Assembly: GCA_008638375.1 (NCBI GenBank)
Contig: CM018041.1
Location: 1,860,001 to 1,924,000 of the forward strand
Reading direction: 5' to 3'
Length of the DNA: 64,000 bases
From: Nyssa sinensis
Taxonomy: Eukaryota; Streptophyta; Magnoliopsida; Cornales; Nyssaceae
Positions 51,301 to 61,956 of this stretch are shown piece after piece. Under the pieces are notes generated by a model. The model saw nothing but the letters and a program-made list of their open reading frames with translations, had not been told where the DNA came from and made no database searches. The first letter of the stretch is position 1. Every line of letters starts with the position of its first letter. The position numbers and the translations under genes are program-made.

Positions 51301-52198
51301 TACCTAATCAATATGTCAAGGAAAACAATAGTCAATTTGGTGTATGATCTTAACAAACTATCTCCATATAATTATATGCCTATATCTTCTAGCATTCATT
51401 TTTTGGATATTTTCCATCCTATGCCTATATTTTTCTTCAGATGGTGTAAACTGCAGTCAACTTATAATTTTCAGAGTTCATATCTCAAACCAGATATTAG
51501 ATTTTTTAAAAAATTTGTATTTTCCTTAGCATTGTGTTTTCCGAAGAGACATTGACCGAATAAGACTAGGCAAAAAAGGAATTGTTGACACCTTAGTAGT
51601 TTCCTAAATGTGATAATTGGCTGCTTGGATCCTGAAAACTATAGTAGTACATGAAGGCATTGTTTTATCTGAAGCCAGGCATCGACTAGTGAGCCCAGGC
51701 AAGAAAAGAATTGGCATCTTGGGAGTTTCCTGGATGTGCTCTCTGGTACTATATCATAAATATCCAAATCACTTCCTATCTTCCTCCTAAACTCTCCTAA
51801 TTGAGTTATACTTCCACCTTCATGACATAGATTTCTGTGTCTTAGGAAATAACATACTCTTGACTCACCAGAGATTTAGGATATATATGTGTATATAGAT
51901 ATATCTATCTATATATATATATATATATATTGACGGATAAACACAGGATTATAATAAGGGCAGAAGAGCTGATAGAGAAAGAAAATTGAAGACTCAAATG
52001 CAAGTAAAGGGCGGAGAAACGAATATAAATTCCATCCCTGGAATTATAATGAATTAAGGAAATTATGGACAGTACCTGTCGAGAAATGGAGTCGTGGGCA
52101 ACCTTGTAATCCTTGTAAAGGAGGTACAGACCCAGAAACGATGCCGTTGCAGCACCAGCGAAAAAGGACGCCAATCTCACTCTCAGAAGGAAACCCAT
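48369..52198 (-). CDS. Small single-TM protein, 69 residues
   Basis: Two minus-strand exons, 52198-52076 and 48455-48369, separated by a 3.6 kb GT-AG intron, encode a 69-residue protein. MGFLLRVRLASFFAGAATAS leads a hydrophobic, Ala/Gly-rich segment (about residues 8-27), then FLGLYLLYKDYKVAHDSISRQ. Exon 2 continues MKGLHKSLDGRISASEKLKE, a likely short helix, ending ASDTQV. The join is in phase and the two halves make one sensible sequence like other small plant proteins with a conserved YKDYKVAH-type motif; the function of these is unknown to me. The N-terminal hydrophobic segment with flanking Arg could be a membrane anchor, possibly mitochondrial or ER (inference). The intron has been expanded by a LINE with a TRIM array inside it and by a direct repeat. 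Confidence 0.82.
48589..48826. repeat. Direct repeat adjoining the LINE
   Basis: Two imperfect copies, about 48589-48691 and 48722-48826, share GAAAAGCAAGAAAC, GAGGTCATG / GATGTCATG and TCAAGGAAAGGCTTAAAACT. The LINE 3' end starts directly after the second copy. Both lie in the large intron of the 69-residue protein gene. Confidence 0.7.
48827..50940 (-). mobile_element. L1-type LINE fragment (ORF2 3' half), decayed
   Basis: Minus-strand, non-intact reading frames match the C-terminal half of plant LINE ORF2. Parts of the reverse transcriptase end (VEIIPVG) lie near 50870. Then GGLGFKSLKKFNQAPMGKWL and LWKEVIATKY (about 49850-50000), FWEDLWCGD (about 49730), and a zf-RVT domain CSCMCKEAEETIDHLLVHC (about 49255-49310) follow in the expected order. 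The 3' end carries an A-rich tail (plus strand GTTTTTTTATCAATAAAAG at 48827). It is 5' truncated and interrupted by stops and frame changes, so it is inactive. It lies in the intron of, and in the same direction as, the 69-residue protein gene. Confidence 0.85.
50194..50696 (-). mobile_element. TRIM retrotransposon array with three LTRs and 5-bp target duplication
   Basis: Three LTRs of exactly 115 bp (50194-50308, 50388-50502, 50582-50696) are separated by two 79-bp internal segments, so the period is 194 bp. On the minus strand each LTR starts TGTTAGAATGTCCCACATC (or a close variant) and ends CATTTAACA. It is directly followed by TGGTATCAGAG, the Met-tRNA primer-binding site. The whole array is flanked by TTAGA on both sides (50189-50193 and 50697-50701), a perfect 5-bp target duplication. 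It is non-coding, inserted into the LINE, and the three LTRs are nearly identical, so it is young. Confidence 0.93.
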
Positions 52199-52289
52199 CT
52201 CTGTCTTTGTCTCCCTCCGTCTTCTCCCTGTCTCGAATCCGACGATGATCCTTTGAAATGTGATTTTAGTTCGCTGAATAAACACAATT

Positions 52290-54498
52290 GAGGTGTGTCA
52301 AGAACGTGAAAAAGAAAAAGCGCTATCGTGACAAATAGAATCCGAACAACCGACGTCGTTTCACTGGCTAACTTATTACTTTGGAAAATGTTAACAACTG
52401 TGTTTGTCAAATATTAATATATTGCGATAAAATTTTATTATGCTGCGTTATTTAATGTATAAATTTAAAAAATATAGTATTACTTGATTATTTTATATAG
52501 TTCAAAACCCATTTTAGTAAATTTCATTGCAAAATAAGTCAAAAGAGGGTTAGGAATATTAGTTATCAAAACCGAAATGAATTAGCTGGTTTAATTGGTT
52601 GAGCCTTAAACTGATTGGGTTTAATTAATTTATCAATTTTTTAAAAGATTAGGAAAAACTTGTTAAACCACCTTTTATTTTTTATTACCTTATATCTCTT
52701 TTTTTTCACAAAATCTCTTATATTTGATAATTAAATAATAAAATTTTAAAAAAATAAAAAAATTGTTACATGTATTTTTATTATATATACAAATATATAT
52801 AACTAATACATTAAAATTATATCAATAATTATGTTTATATTTTGTTATTTATTACTAAATAATAAAAATATATATTGTTCTTGCTATTTTATTTATTTTA
52901 ATTTTTAATATATTTCTATATTTTTTAATATATTATTATAAAATATATTTTTCTTACTATTTTATTTATGTTTAATTTTTAACATATTAATTATAAAATC
53001 GATTCAACCAGTAAATCATAAATCGATTTCTTCAGTCGATTTATTGTTTAATCTAATTTTGATAACTATGATTAAGAGGACTCTCCCCTTATTACATTTC
53101 TTTTTTTAAAAAAAAAAGATTAAATTAAATTAAACATAAAATACTCTTTTGTATGAGTAAATAACATCTTATATTTTCTATATTATTTAAAAAGTTATCT
53201 TCAGATCAAAAGTTTATGTATTGTAACAACTTTCTATCCTACCTTTATTGAGACGGATTTATATAAACTTTTGAAAATCTTATTTGGATTTGGATAGAAG
53301 TTATCCAACCCACTTCATATCAATTATAAAAAAATTAATACCCAAAGGATTTTTATATTATATAATTAATGTTGACAACAAAATTCTAAATTAAAGGTGA
53401 AAGTTTAAACAACCTAAATAGAATTATATATTTGTAAAATAATATTAATTTAATTTTTTTTATTAATAATACATATGATATATTGTTTAAAATATATTAA
53501 CTATAATTATTTTAATAAACAAATACTCTAACAAAATCCAACCCAATTTTATCGTATAAATTATACATAAACGATTTTAGGTTGGGAGAAGTCTGCCTAC
53601 AAAATCACTACATTACTGAGTAATTAATTAATAAAATCATCATTTTATATTATTATAAATCCCAAGGGGTGGCCAAGTAATAACCGGCCACAAGATAGAT
53701 GAGAATACTCTTCATTGATCTTGGGTTCGATACTTTCATAGATTTAAAAATTTCCCTGGGTCACCCTAAGGCTTTACACCAAATGTCCCGGTTTACCTGA
53801 CGCGTATAGTAGGTTCAAAAACTTCTCTTGGGGCCACCCCAAAACCTTACACCAAATGCCTGCTTTACTTGACGCGTGTAGTAGAGATATGTATCATAGG
53901 TTCAAAAACTTTCCTTAGGACCACCCCAAGACGTTACATCAAATACTTGCTTTACCTGATGCGATGTAGTGAAGGCATGTACCATAGGTTCAAAAACTTC
54001 CCTTGGGGCCACCCTAGGGCCTTACACCAAATGCCTATTTTATCTGACGCATATAGTAGAGATATGTACCATCTCGTGAGATTATCTCTGCGCAGAAATT
54101 AGATACCCACAGTTATAAAAATATATATATATATATATATATTATATGATGTGATTAGTGGGTCAACTTAAAAAAAAAAATTATTATATGATGTGATGTT
54201 ATCATTTTTAATAAATAAAATAAATTTAATTTTATACAATAATTATTTATTAAATATTTTAAGATTTATAAATAAAGAAAAAAAACACAATCACACTACA
54301 ATGCCGTGGAATGACCGTCATCGGATAATATCTCCGCATGACCAGGATTCCAGATGAAGGGCATCGATCTAGGAGAAACTGGCGGAGCGGTAGGAACTTA
54401 ATTCACTGCTACGCCCTATGATGTTTTGTTTCTTTAATTTACTTCAAATGCTGACGTCGTAAATGCCGCCTCGGCGACACCGTCTTCTCATTATCTTC
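52290..54498. other. Spacer upstream of GIF, with minisatellite
   Basis: The first part should hold the promoter of the minus-strand 69-residue protein gene. 52400-53640 is very AT-rich with no gene. 53740-54075 is a degenerate minisatellite. A (TA)n tract lies at about 54119-54142. No coding region is recognised. Confidence 0.6.
53740..54075 (+). repeat. Degenerate minisatellite, 71-89 bp unit, four copies
   Basis: Four units start with a TTCAAAAACTTCCCTTGGGG-like phrase (about 53745, 53816, 53905 and 53991). They continue with CCTTACACCAAATGCC and TTTACCTGACGCGTGTAGT. The first unit lacks the AGATATGTACCAT end. The frame read through part of it is a by-product of the repetition. Confidence 0.8.
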
Positions 54499-54506
54499 TA
54501 TATAAA
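54499..54506 (+). promoter_or_regulatory. TATA box of the GIF gene
   Basis: TATATAAA about 150 bp before the GIF start codon, followed by a C/A-rich leader. Position and sequence fit a core promoter; the transcription start was not determined. Confidence 0.5.
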
Positions 54507-54651
54507 ACACTCTACGAAACACTACTCTCTCCACAATCATTTCATGCCATTTCTGTTCTAGTAAGCCTTCTGGTTTCAATGAAAATTAGGGCTTAAGGTT
54601 TTACTGTTCAGGGTTTTTCATAGACGTGGGACTGTTACTTCCGACTCCAAA

Positions 54652-57600
54652 ATGCAGCAACAAACGTTGAACGCTCCACCTTTAGCCCCTCCAAATACCA
54701 TTACCACCGAGCAGATTCAAAAGGTTTGTTAAATTTTCATACATGTTTGTGTGTGCATATATATTTATATACATGTATATATTTATGCATATATGACATT
54801 TATGATTCCTCATTTCGTTATCTGATTGGTTAGCTGTTCTAGTGTAGACAGTAGAATCAACCTTTTCTTTTTGCGTTGTTAAAATGTGCATATTATAACG
54901 TATTTGATTCACCACAGCATATATCATTTGCATAATCGGCCTCCTTGTTGATGCTTTTATTGTCATATTATTTAATTTAAGTATTTGCAACCAATGGTTT
55001 TTACTTTTACACATCAATATTCTTTTGCGGCAAGACAGCAACTCCTTTTGCAATTTTTTTTTTTTTTAATGAATGTCAGACTACTAATGAACATGTATAT
55101 TCTGAAAATATCCAAGCAAATGGCTCAGGCATTCTGAAATTATGGCCCTAGGTAGTTCCGACTAGCAAATCAGGAATCATGTAGTTGACCCCAAAATAGT
55201 TATGACAAAGTATTATTGAGTGAAGTAGAATTGGGCAGGAAGGATACATGAATTATATAATGTTCAATAGAAGTTTATTTTCTTTTAATTAAGAATTCAA
55301 TTACTTTGATGGGATATGATATATTGTAGAAATGTGGAGTATCCTTTGAAATTGGCTAGAAAGTTCTTCTAATTATTAAATGCATTGATGTCTTATCCTC
55401 AATGCAGTACTTGGATGAGAACAAAAATTTGATTTTGGCAATACTGGAAAATCAAAACCTTGGAAAACTCACTGAGTGTGCCGAGTAAGTAAATACTTAG
55501 CTAGTATGTTTTTATTTTATTACATTACTGTATACGACCTATTATGTTTTTGTTTTATTAACTTCTGGTATGTTACCATTTGTATCATCTCCATCTCAGC
55601 TATGAGCATAATACAAACATGTTGTGGCCTTCCAGTGGGTGCTTTGTATGGTTAAACTGTTTTAAATTTTTAATGATGAGGTGTATAACAAATTATCTGT
55701 TAAAGGTGAAGTCGTTGTTGTTGAGTTTGTTTGAATTCATGGTTTAATGAAAGGGGACCTCTGTTTATCCAAAGCAGCTTTGGAGCGTCTGCATCCATGT
55801 ACTGGTTTAGATACCTATGCATTTTCTGTGATTAATGTCTGAAAAGACTTTCAGTGTAGATACCTAGTTAATAATATGAACGTTCATAGTCTTGTCCAAT
55901 ACATTGTGAAAATACAGGTATTTCAACCTGAAAAACTCTCATGACTCCAAAACAAGTAGGAAACAAGAAACTTAAAAGAGGACAGTAACAGTGCACAAGG
56001 GTTTGGGGAGGGCTAGAATTGTGCAATGTTTCAGAGCTACTTATTTGCAATGATTTGTTATTACTTTTCTGATAAGTTTCTTCTTGTGTATGAATAACAC
56101 TGCACAGCTCTTTTTTTTTTTTTTGTGCAAGGAATCTGCAGAGATGTTAGCATCTTGTTTTCTAAAACTTTGCTAGTTTCCATTACCTACAGCCCTGCAC
56201 ATGTTTAACTCTGGGGCACGTAAAGCACAAGTATTTTTTACCTGCTGTATGTTTTTGTGAATTTCATAAACGAATTTCCTTGTCCCTAGAGAAGCACAGC
56301 TGAGAGGGTTGAAAAATATTTTTCAATTTTAAAATTTACATCACATTGTCTGTTTTTGATAGTTCTCTACTTCTTGCATTTGTACGTGTTTGTGAGTGTG
56401 TGTGATAATAGTGAATTGAGGGCTTGAAGAATCTAACGGAGACAATCAAATGGTGAAGTATAACTGTTAACACAAAGATCTATCAGAAAATTAATAAAAA
56501 ATAGAAAACAGTTTGCACAAGGGGATATATTTTGAATGTAAGCAAAGGTCTAGGAATGAAGAAAGTCTCAAAGATGTATGAATATCCTAAAGGAAGGCCA
56601 AGAGCTAAGTTTAGACATGTGATGAATTTTTATTTTCGAGACAAAAGCTGACAGATAGACATGTACAGCCTTCTTATGACAAGAAAATGAGAAGGTAAGT
56701 ACTTGTATTTTGTTCTGTGTAGCAAGTTTAAGGTTCTAGTAATAGCAGAGGATAATGAGTTAAGGAAGGTGGAAGAGTTATTTTCATAAGGAGCTGTTTT
56801 GGAAACCAACATATATATAGGCTGTTGGAGAATGGATGCTACTCATTTTGTAATAGCAGAGGATAATGAGTTAAGGAAGGTGGAAGGGTTATTTTCATGA
56901 GCTGTTTTGGAAACCAACCTATATATAGGCTGTTGGAGAATGGATGCTACTTGTTTTTATTTTGTTCTTTGGTAATCACCCCAAAATTGTATGAGCGCGT
57001 CCTAGCAAGTGTAAGGTTCTAGTAATAGCAGAGGATAGCGAGTTAAGGAAGGCAGAAGTGTTATTTTCAGTAGGATGTCTGTTGAGAATGGATGCTACTC
57101 ACATTTACTTCGTTCTTTTATAATCACCTTCAAAATTGTATGAGCATCAAGATTTCTCCTGAAAGTAGAACTTTAAGGCACTTGATTTGAACCAGTTTGA
57201 GTTGGTTTACCTTCGTGCTGCTTTGTGGTGATTTCATGTGACCTTTGCCCCTATTTCTGGAGATCCTGAAAAAAAACACAAAGTTGTTTAAGAAAAACCA
57301 TCCCAAATATTAGGGACAGGGTTTTACAAAATTGCATACTTATTGTTGTTGAGGATTATTAATTATAATGTTCTTTTATTCACATTTTATTTTATTTTAT
57401 TTTCCACTTAAAAGATTCATTCTAGTTGTTCTTTCTCTTGGTCACATGACATGAACCGAAATGAGTTTGCTTTCCAATTTCGAATTTAGAAATTCAAGGA
57501 ATTTTTGTTAAATTTTGAAGCTATAATTTTGAGTACAAGACAAAGGAGGAAAGTGGAATGTGTACTCCAGACTCTCAGAGCATAAATTTTTGGTGTTAGC

Positions 57601-58643
57601 CTTCTCCCTTATTTTCATTACTCCATCCAGTCACTTGAAGGATGGACAAGTTGATGGTTTTATACTTCAATTAGTGATATAAAAATTACTGAATTTTAAT
57701 ATTTATAAACTTCTCTTATCAGTGTGCGTTTGGTTTTGAACAACTGAATATTTTGAAATGGTTCCATATTTACCAAATTGGATCTGATGTTAAAGTTATA
57801 TTCTTGGATTATATAACTATGAGTGGAGTATCTTTTCCTTGGACCTTTCTTCATTTAGTTTTCCTTGAAACGCTTCTTGAAGATATGTTTGCTGCAATTT
57901 ATAATGTATCTCATCGTTTGAGTAAGTTTGTATGTAGACCCCCCAGATTATAGCAACAGCTTGTGCTTTAAGTTGTATATGTAAATTTGTGAATTTTCTT
58001 AGAGAATCTCAAGGTGAACTGGAATGCTAGGTCGCTCTTTTCATCTGTGTCCTCAGTTTTGCTTGCTTTACTTTCTCATACTCCTATTTCAAGAAAACAG
58101 GGTTACAGTACACATGATAATTTAACTGATTCAGGTACCAAGCCCAGCTTCAGAAGAACTTGATGTATTTAGCTGCAATTGCTGATGCCCAACCACAAGG
58201 ACCAACAATGCCTTCTCAGGTATATACCATATATTCACTGATAAGTACCTAACCTTTCCAAAATTGTTGCAAATATTGCTTGCTCAAGGATGAAAAAATT
58301 GCAGATCCCCTCCCATTCTGTTGCTCAACAAGAGCATCACATGCAGCAGCCTCAGGCTGCAGCAGTTCAGCAACAACAAGATATTATTGCCAAAAAGTCG
58401 CCTTTCCATCTTAATGCCTTTCAGCCTCAAGATCAGCAACAACAGTTGCAACATCACTTCCAACAACAGCAACTCATCCAACAAGGGCACATGGGCCCAA
58501 GACCTAGTGCCATGAATGACATGCATCAGGCTATGCAAACCGGACATGGCACTTCACGCAGTTTGCTGGATGCAAGAAGAATCAGGCAAGATGGCTCAGC
58601 GGCTAGTTCTGGTGATGCCCAAGGAAAGTCCAGAAGATGGTAG
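54652..58643 (+). CDS. GRF-interacting factor (GIF/AN3-type coactivator)
   Basis: Plant homologue of the SS18/SYT coactivator. It has no DNA-binding domain, and its SNH domain binds the QLQ domain of GRFs and connects them to SWI/SNF chromatin remodelling. Four exons: 54652-54723, 55408-55484, 58135-58219, 58305-58643, all GT-AG and in phase, 190 residues. The SNH domain spans about residues 16-68: ITTEQIQKYLDENKNLILAI, then LENQNLGKLTECAEYQAQLQ, then KNLMYLAAIADAQ. The rest is Gln/His/Met-rich with runs such as QQQQLQHHFQQQQ, ending QGKSRRW; this glutamine-rich tail marks GIF2/GIF3-like members. Intron 2 is 2.65 kb and includes a repeated segment. The frame is intact. Its GRF partner family has a member about 20 kb upstream in this window. 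Confidence 0.95.
56736..57120. repeat. Tandem repeat in GIF intron 2
   Basis: Three related copies start AATAGCAGAGGATAATGAGT or close variants at 56741, 56852 and 57024. They share TTAAGGAAGGTGGAAG, TTATTTTCA, CTGTTTTGGAAACCAAC and GTTGGAGAATGGATGCTACT. The first two are almost identical (111-bp period), the third diverged. Origin unknown; possibly a solo element with internal duplication. Confidence 0.75.
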
Positions 58644-61600
58644 TGGGGGATAGAGAATCTTAATCCTAAGATAATTTATCCTTCTAGGTGTTCATAATGT
58701 GTAGGACATATATATCTTTATCTCTACAGAGAGTGAGCAAACAAGTAGCATATTTTCCCTTCAGCATAGAGGAGTTTTTGGGTCAATTACATATTTAGTA
58801 GAAACAGTTACAATTGGTGGATGATACAATCTTTTGAATTCACCCGCTACTCTCAGGAAGAAGCTGTTGATAGAATTTGTTCAATCACCAATAAACTATT
58901 GGTGGAATGGTTTGGTGTTGTTGGCCTTGAAAGACCATTTTCTTCAGAGTATGGAATATAAGAGGTTATGAATTCTGTCGTCATTCTCAAATATATATTA
59001 AGAGTATGTTCCATTTGACAGGGGGATGGAAATTCACAAGATAGGAAAGATGAAAGAAATATCATTTGGAAAGGGACACAAATAGTATTAGGAAAAGGAA
59101 GGGATCTTCCCGGCTTTTGTTTAACAGAAAAAGGAAAAGAAATAAAAAAAACAAAAGAATTCCCGTTCTCCACTGGAAAAGAAAATAACAGTTTCCTACC
59201 ACACGACTTGGATTTTCCTCCTTTTTCATCTGCCTCTCTTCACCTCTTCTTACCCAGTAATCTCTCTCTAACCCGGATTTCTTTCTAGAAATCACTTCTT
59301 CTCTAGGATGGATATCGATATATCATTCGGTTACAACGAGAGGAAGACCAAAAGGAGGAAATTGGCGGACCCATTTTTTTAAGCGTTATTGGAAAGTGGG
59401 ATAGATGGAGCCCAAACCTTCATTGCGTTCCAGTTTTAGAGGAAATGATATAATAAACCTAAAGGGAAATGTCTCCCCTCTTTTTTTATTCCCTCCCTTT
59501 TTCTTTTCTTACCAAACCATGAAAGCTCTATCCACCCCCTTTCTTACCAGACCAATTGAAAGTGAAACTTCGAGTCAACAAACAAATACAGTTACAAAGC
59601 TTCCGCTCTTCTTGCCTTTGAAGGAATGACCCCACTGACTGGTACAACAAAAGCAACAATAAAGCACAAAATAATACAAATATGGGAGAAGTAATTCTGA
59701 ATTAATAGCACCAAAATCAAGAGAGGAAAAAGTTTTAAGGTTAAGAAAGCTTATTATTTACCTATAACTCAACAACCACACTGAATTTGCACTAACCATC
59801 CATGCCCTTGGATACCATAAAGGGCACAAGCTTTGCCCTCTCACTAAGGAACACTTCTAACATTAGCCCCACGCAGAGTACAAACCCCATTACAAAGGCA
59901 AATGACCCTGGGATACCAAAAAAACTTTGACGCATCAGAAATTTGGCAGCCAAGGCTGCTCAACATCAAATCATTAAGTGACCTTGGAGCTATAAGCAAA
60001 ACCAGAAACAATTCAGCATCGAAGTCATCTGCCATTAGAGAGAACCAAAAACTGTCCTGAAGATGAGACTCGAAAGCACTACTTTCAGAGTTGTCATCAA
60101 CTTCTTCAGACATTCTATTTGAGAGTTCCAGGAAGAATCTGTATGAGAATTAATCAATACAACTGTCAGCTTACAAACTGCAATGGGCCAGTAGAAAAGG
60201 TTGAAAACATCATTTGAACTTCATAACTGCACTTGCAACACACATAACAGGGAAAAAATAAAGTAAAACGAAAGACTTCAGCCAATTATGGAAATCACTA
60301 TTTTCCATTAATTTAGAACCCACAAACAAAAGGTGGGCTGCCAGATTCACATATGCAATTTTGTGCACACAAATATCACTGCCTGCAGTTGGATGTACAG
60401 GTCTGCGTATACTAGAACATGCCGAGAAATGAACAGTTTTTTCAAACAAAAATGGAAAGAAAAATAAATCAACTAAAAGGTTCTAATCAGAGAATTCTAT
60501 GAAAAGCAGAAGATTGCTGGAGATTCCAACTTGAGAGAGCAAATTCTTCCTCAAATCCTGTCATCATCCTCAATTTTCTTGACCAGCACATTTGTGCACA
60601 TTCATTTGCTCAAGATTAGCAGAATCCGCGTTCTCCTGCCAAACCGAACAATTAGGAATTATTTTTTCCCCCGGTAAGCAATGGTTAGGAATTACTTGCT
60701 ATTAAAAAAAATAATGAAAAAAGAACATAAACAAACAAAAGAGGGGGAAAAGGGAAAAAGAAAAAACATAAAACATCAATCTAATATGTTACGTTAGTTT
60801 CTGATATTTGTTGGTGGCATCCAATTAATTATAGCATGTTGGATAAAAATCAAGTTACGTGATAATTGTGAACAACAATGATGCAGAATATAAAACTTAA
60901 ATAAATAAATTTATTGTAAAAAAGAGGTATATGATGAAATAGTAAACTGGACACAGATATTGCATTCATTGGGAAACATCTCACCAGAACCTTTTATCAT
61001 TCAAGTGCCTGAACTTCTGCCATAAATAATTGCTTTCCTATGAAGGTCTATAGTGACTATTTTGTGGTGATCATGGTAAAACTTAAATAAATTAATAAGA
61101 TTAAACCATGGCTGCACCATATGCCCCTTAAAGAAAATGTTGTACAAAACAGAAGTCTCATGGTATTTTTTACATTATTAGGCACATTGCTGGTCCTTTG
61201 TTTTCAAGTGATAGAACCCAATGATGTCACATCATTCCGTACAGAAAATTCTGTACAAAACTTTGTTTGATAGCACTACTCATCCTTAGTGTTTCAACAT
61301 ATCATTAATAATATAGATCAAACCCTACAAATTTCTCTGGAAATGTAGAATTCCTAAATGCAACAATTTTAAAAGTGCAGAGTGCTCGAAGGATGACTAA
61401 GCAGGCAATTAAACCCCCAAAGGAAGCGTTTATGCTATACTCAGATGTCACTGATGCAGATTCTTGTTCCGTGTCTCACCCAAATTAGAATCCAGAGCAT
61501 ATATCAAAACATAATTATGCAACCATATATGAAAAACGATTGACATACTACTTCCCCTGGCCCACAAAGATTGGCTTCATTTCTTTATTTGGCTGTTTTA

Positions 61601-61956
61601 AGAGAGAGAATTAAACGAGGGCTTCCCATTGAGGAAGCCATTATGGGATGGAGGGAGCACACAAACACTTACAATGAACATTAGAATGCATTAAACAAGC
61701 CAATTATTTGATCTGCTCCAATCAAACATAAATCAGTTAGAAATGTCAAAAAAAAAAATTGTAACATATTTGACCTCTCAGTCTCAGTTTAGTTGTCACA
61801 AGTCGTAGTGACTAGTAAAGATTAGGCATTGAATGCAACATGCATTTTCCAGAAGTGGATGTAAAAACTGATCAAATTCCCTAATAACATTGAGTGAACT
61901 TACTATCTTCTAGAAGTCGTTGCAGCCCCGGTTGTCCTGCCACATAGAAATCAAGC
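58644..61956. other. Spacer between GIF and the right-end gene
   Basis: The left part is the 3' untranslated region of GIF. No confident gene follows. A minus-strand frame of 89 codons at 59844-60113 (MSEEVDDNSESSAFESHLQD...) and other short frames show no family resemblance; they may be 3' untranslated exons of the right-end gene or chance. Confidence 0.5.

Noticed and set aside
58284..58547. Leu-rich minus-strand frame of 87 codons
   Set aside because: It is the antisense of the glutamine-rich exon of GIF, where CAG/CAA repeats read as Leu codons.
59844..60113. Minus-strand 89-codon frame as a gene
   Set aside because: No family resemblance, no splice context joining it convincingly to the neighbouring gene, and the sequence turns hydrophobic and cysteine-containing without pattern; kept only as a possible untranslated exon.
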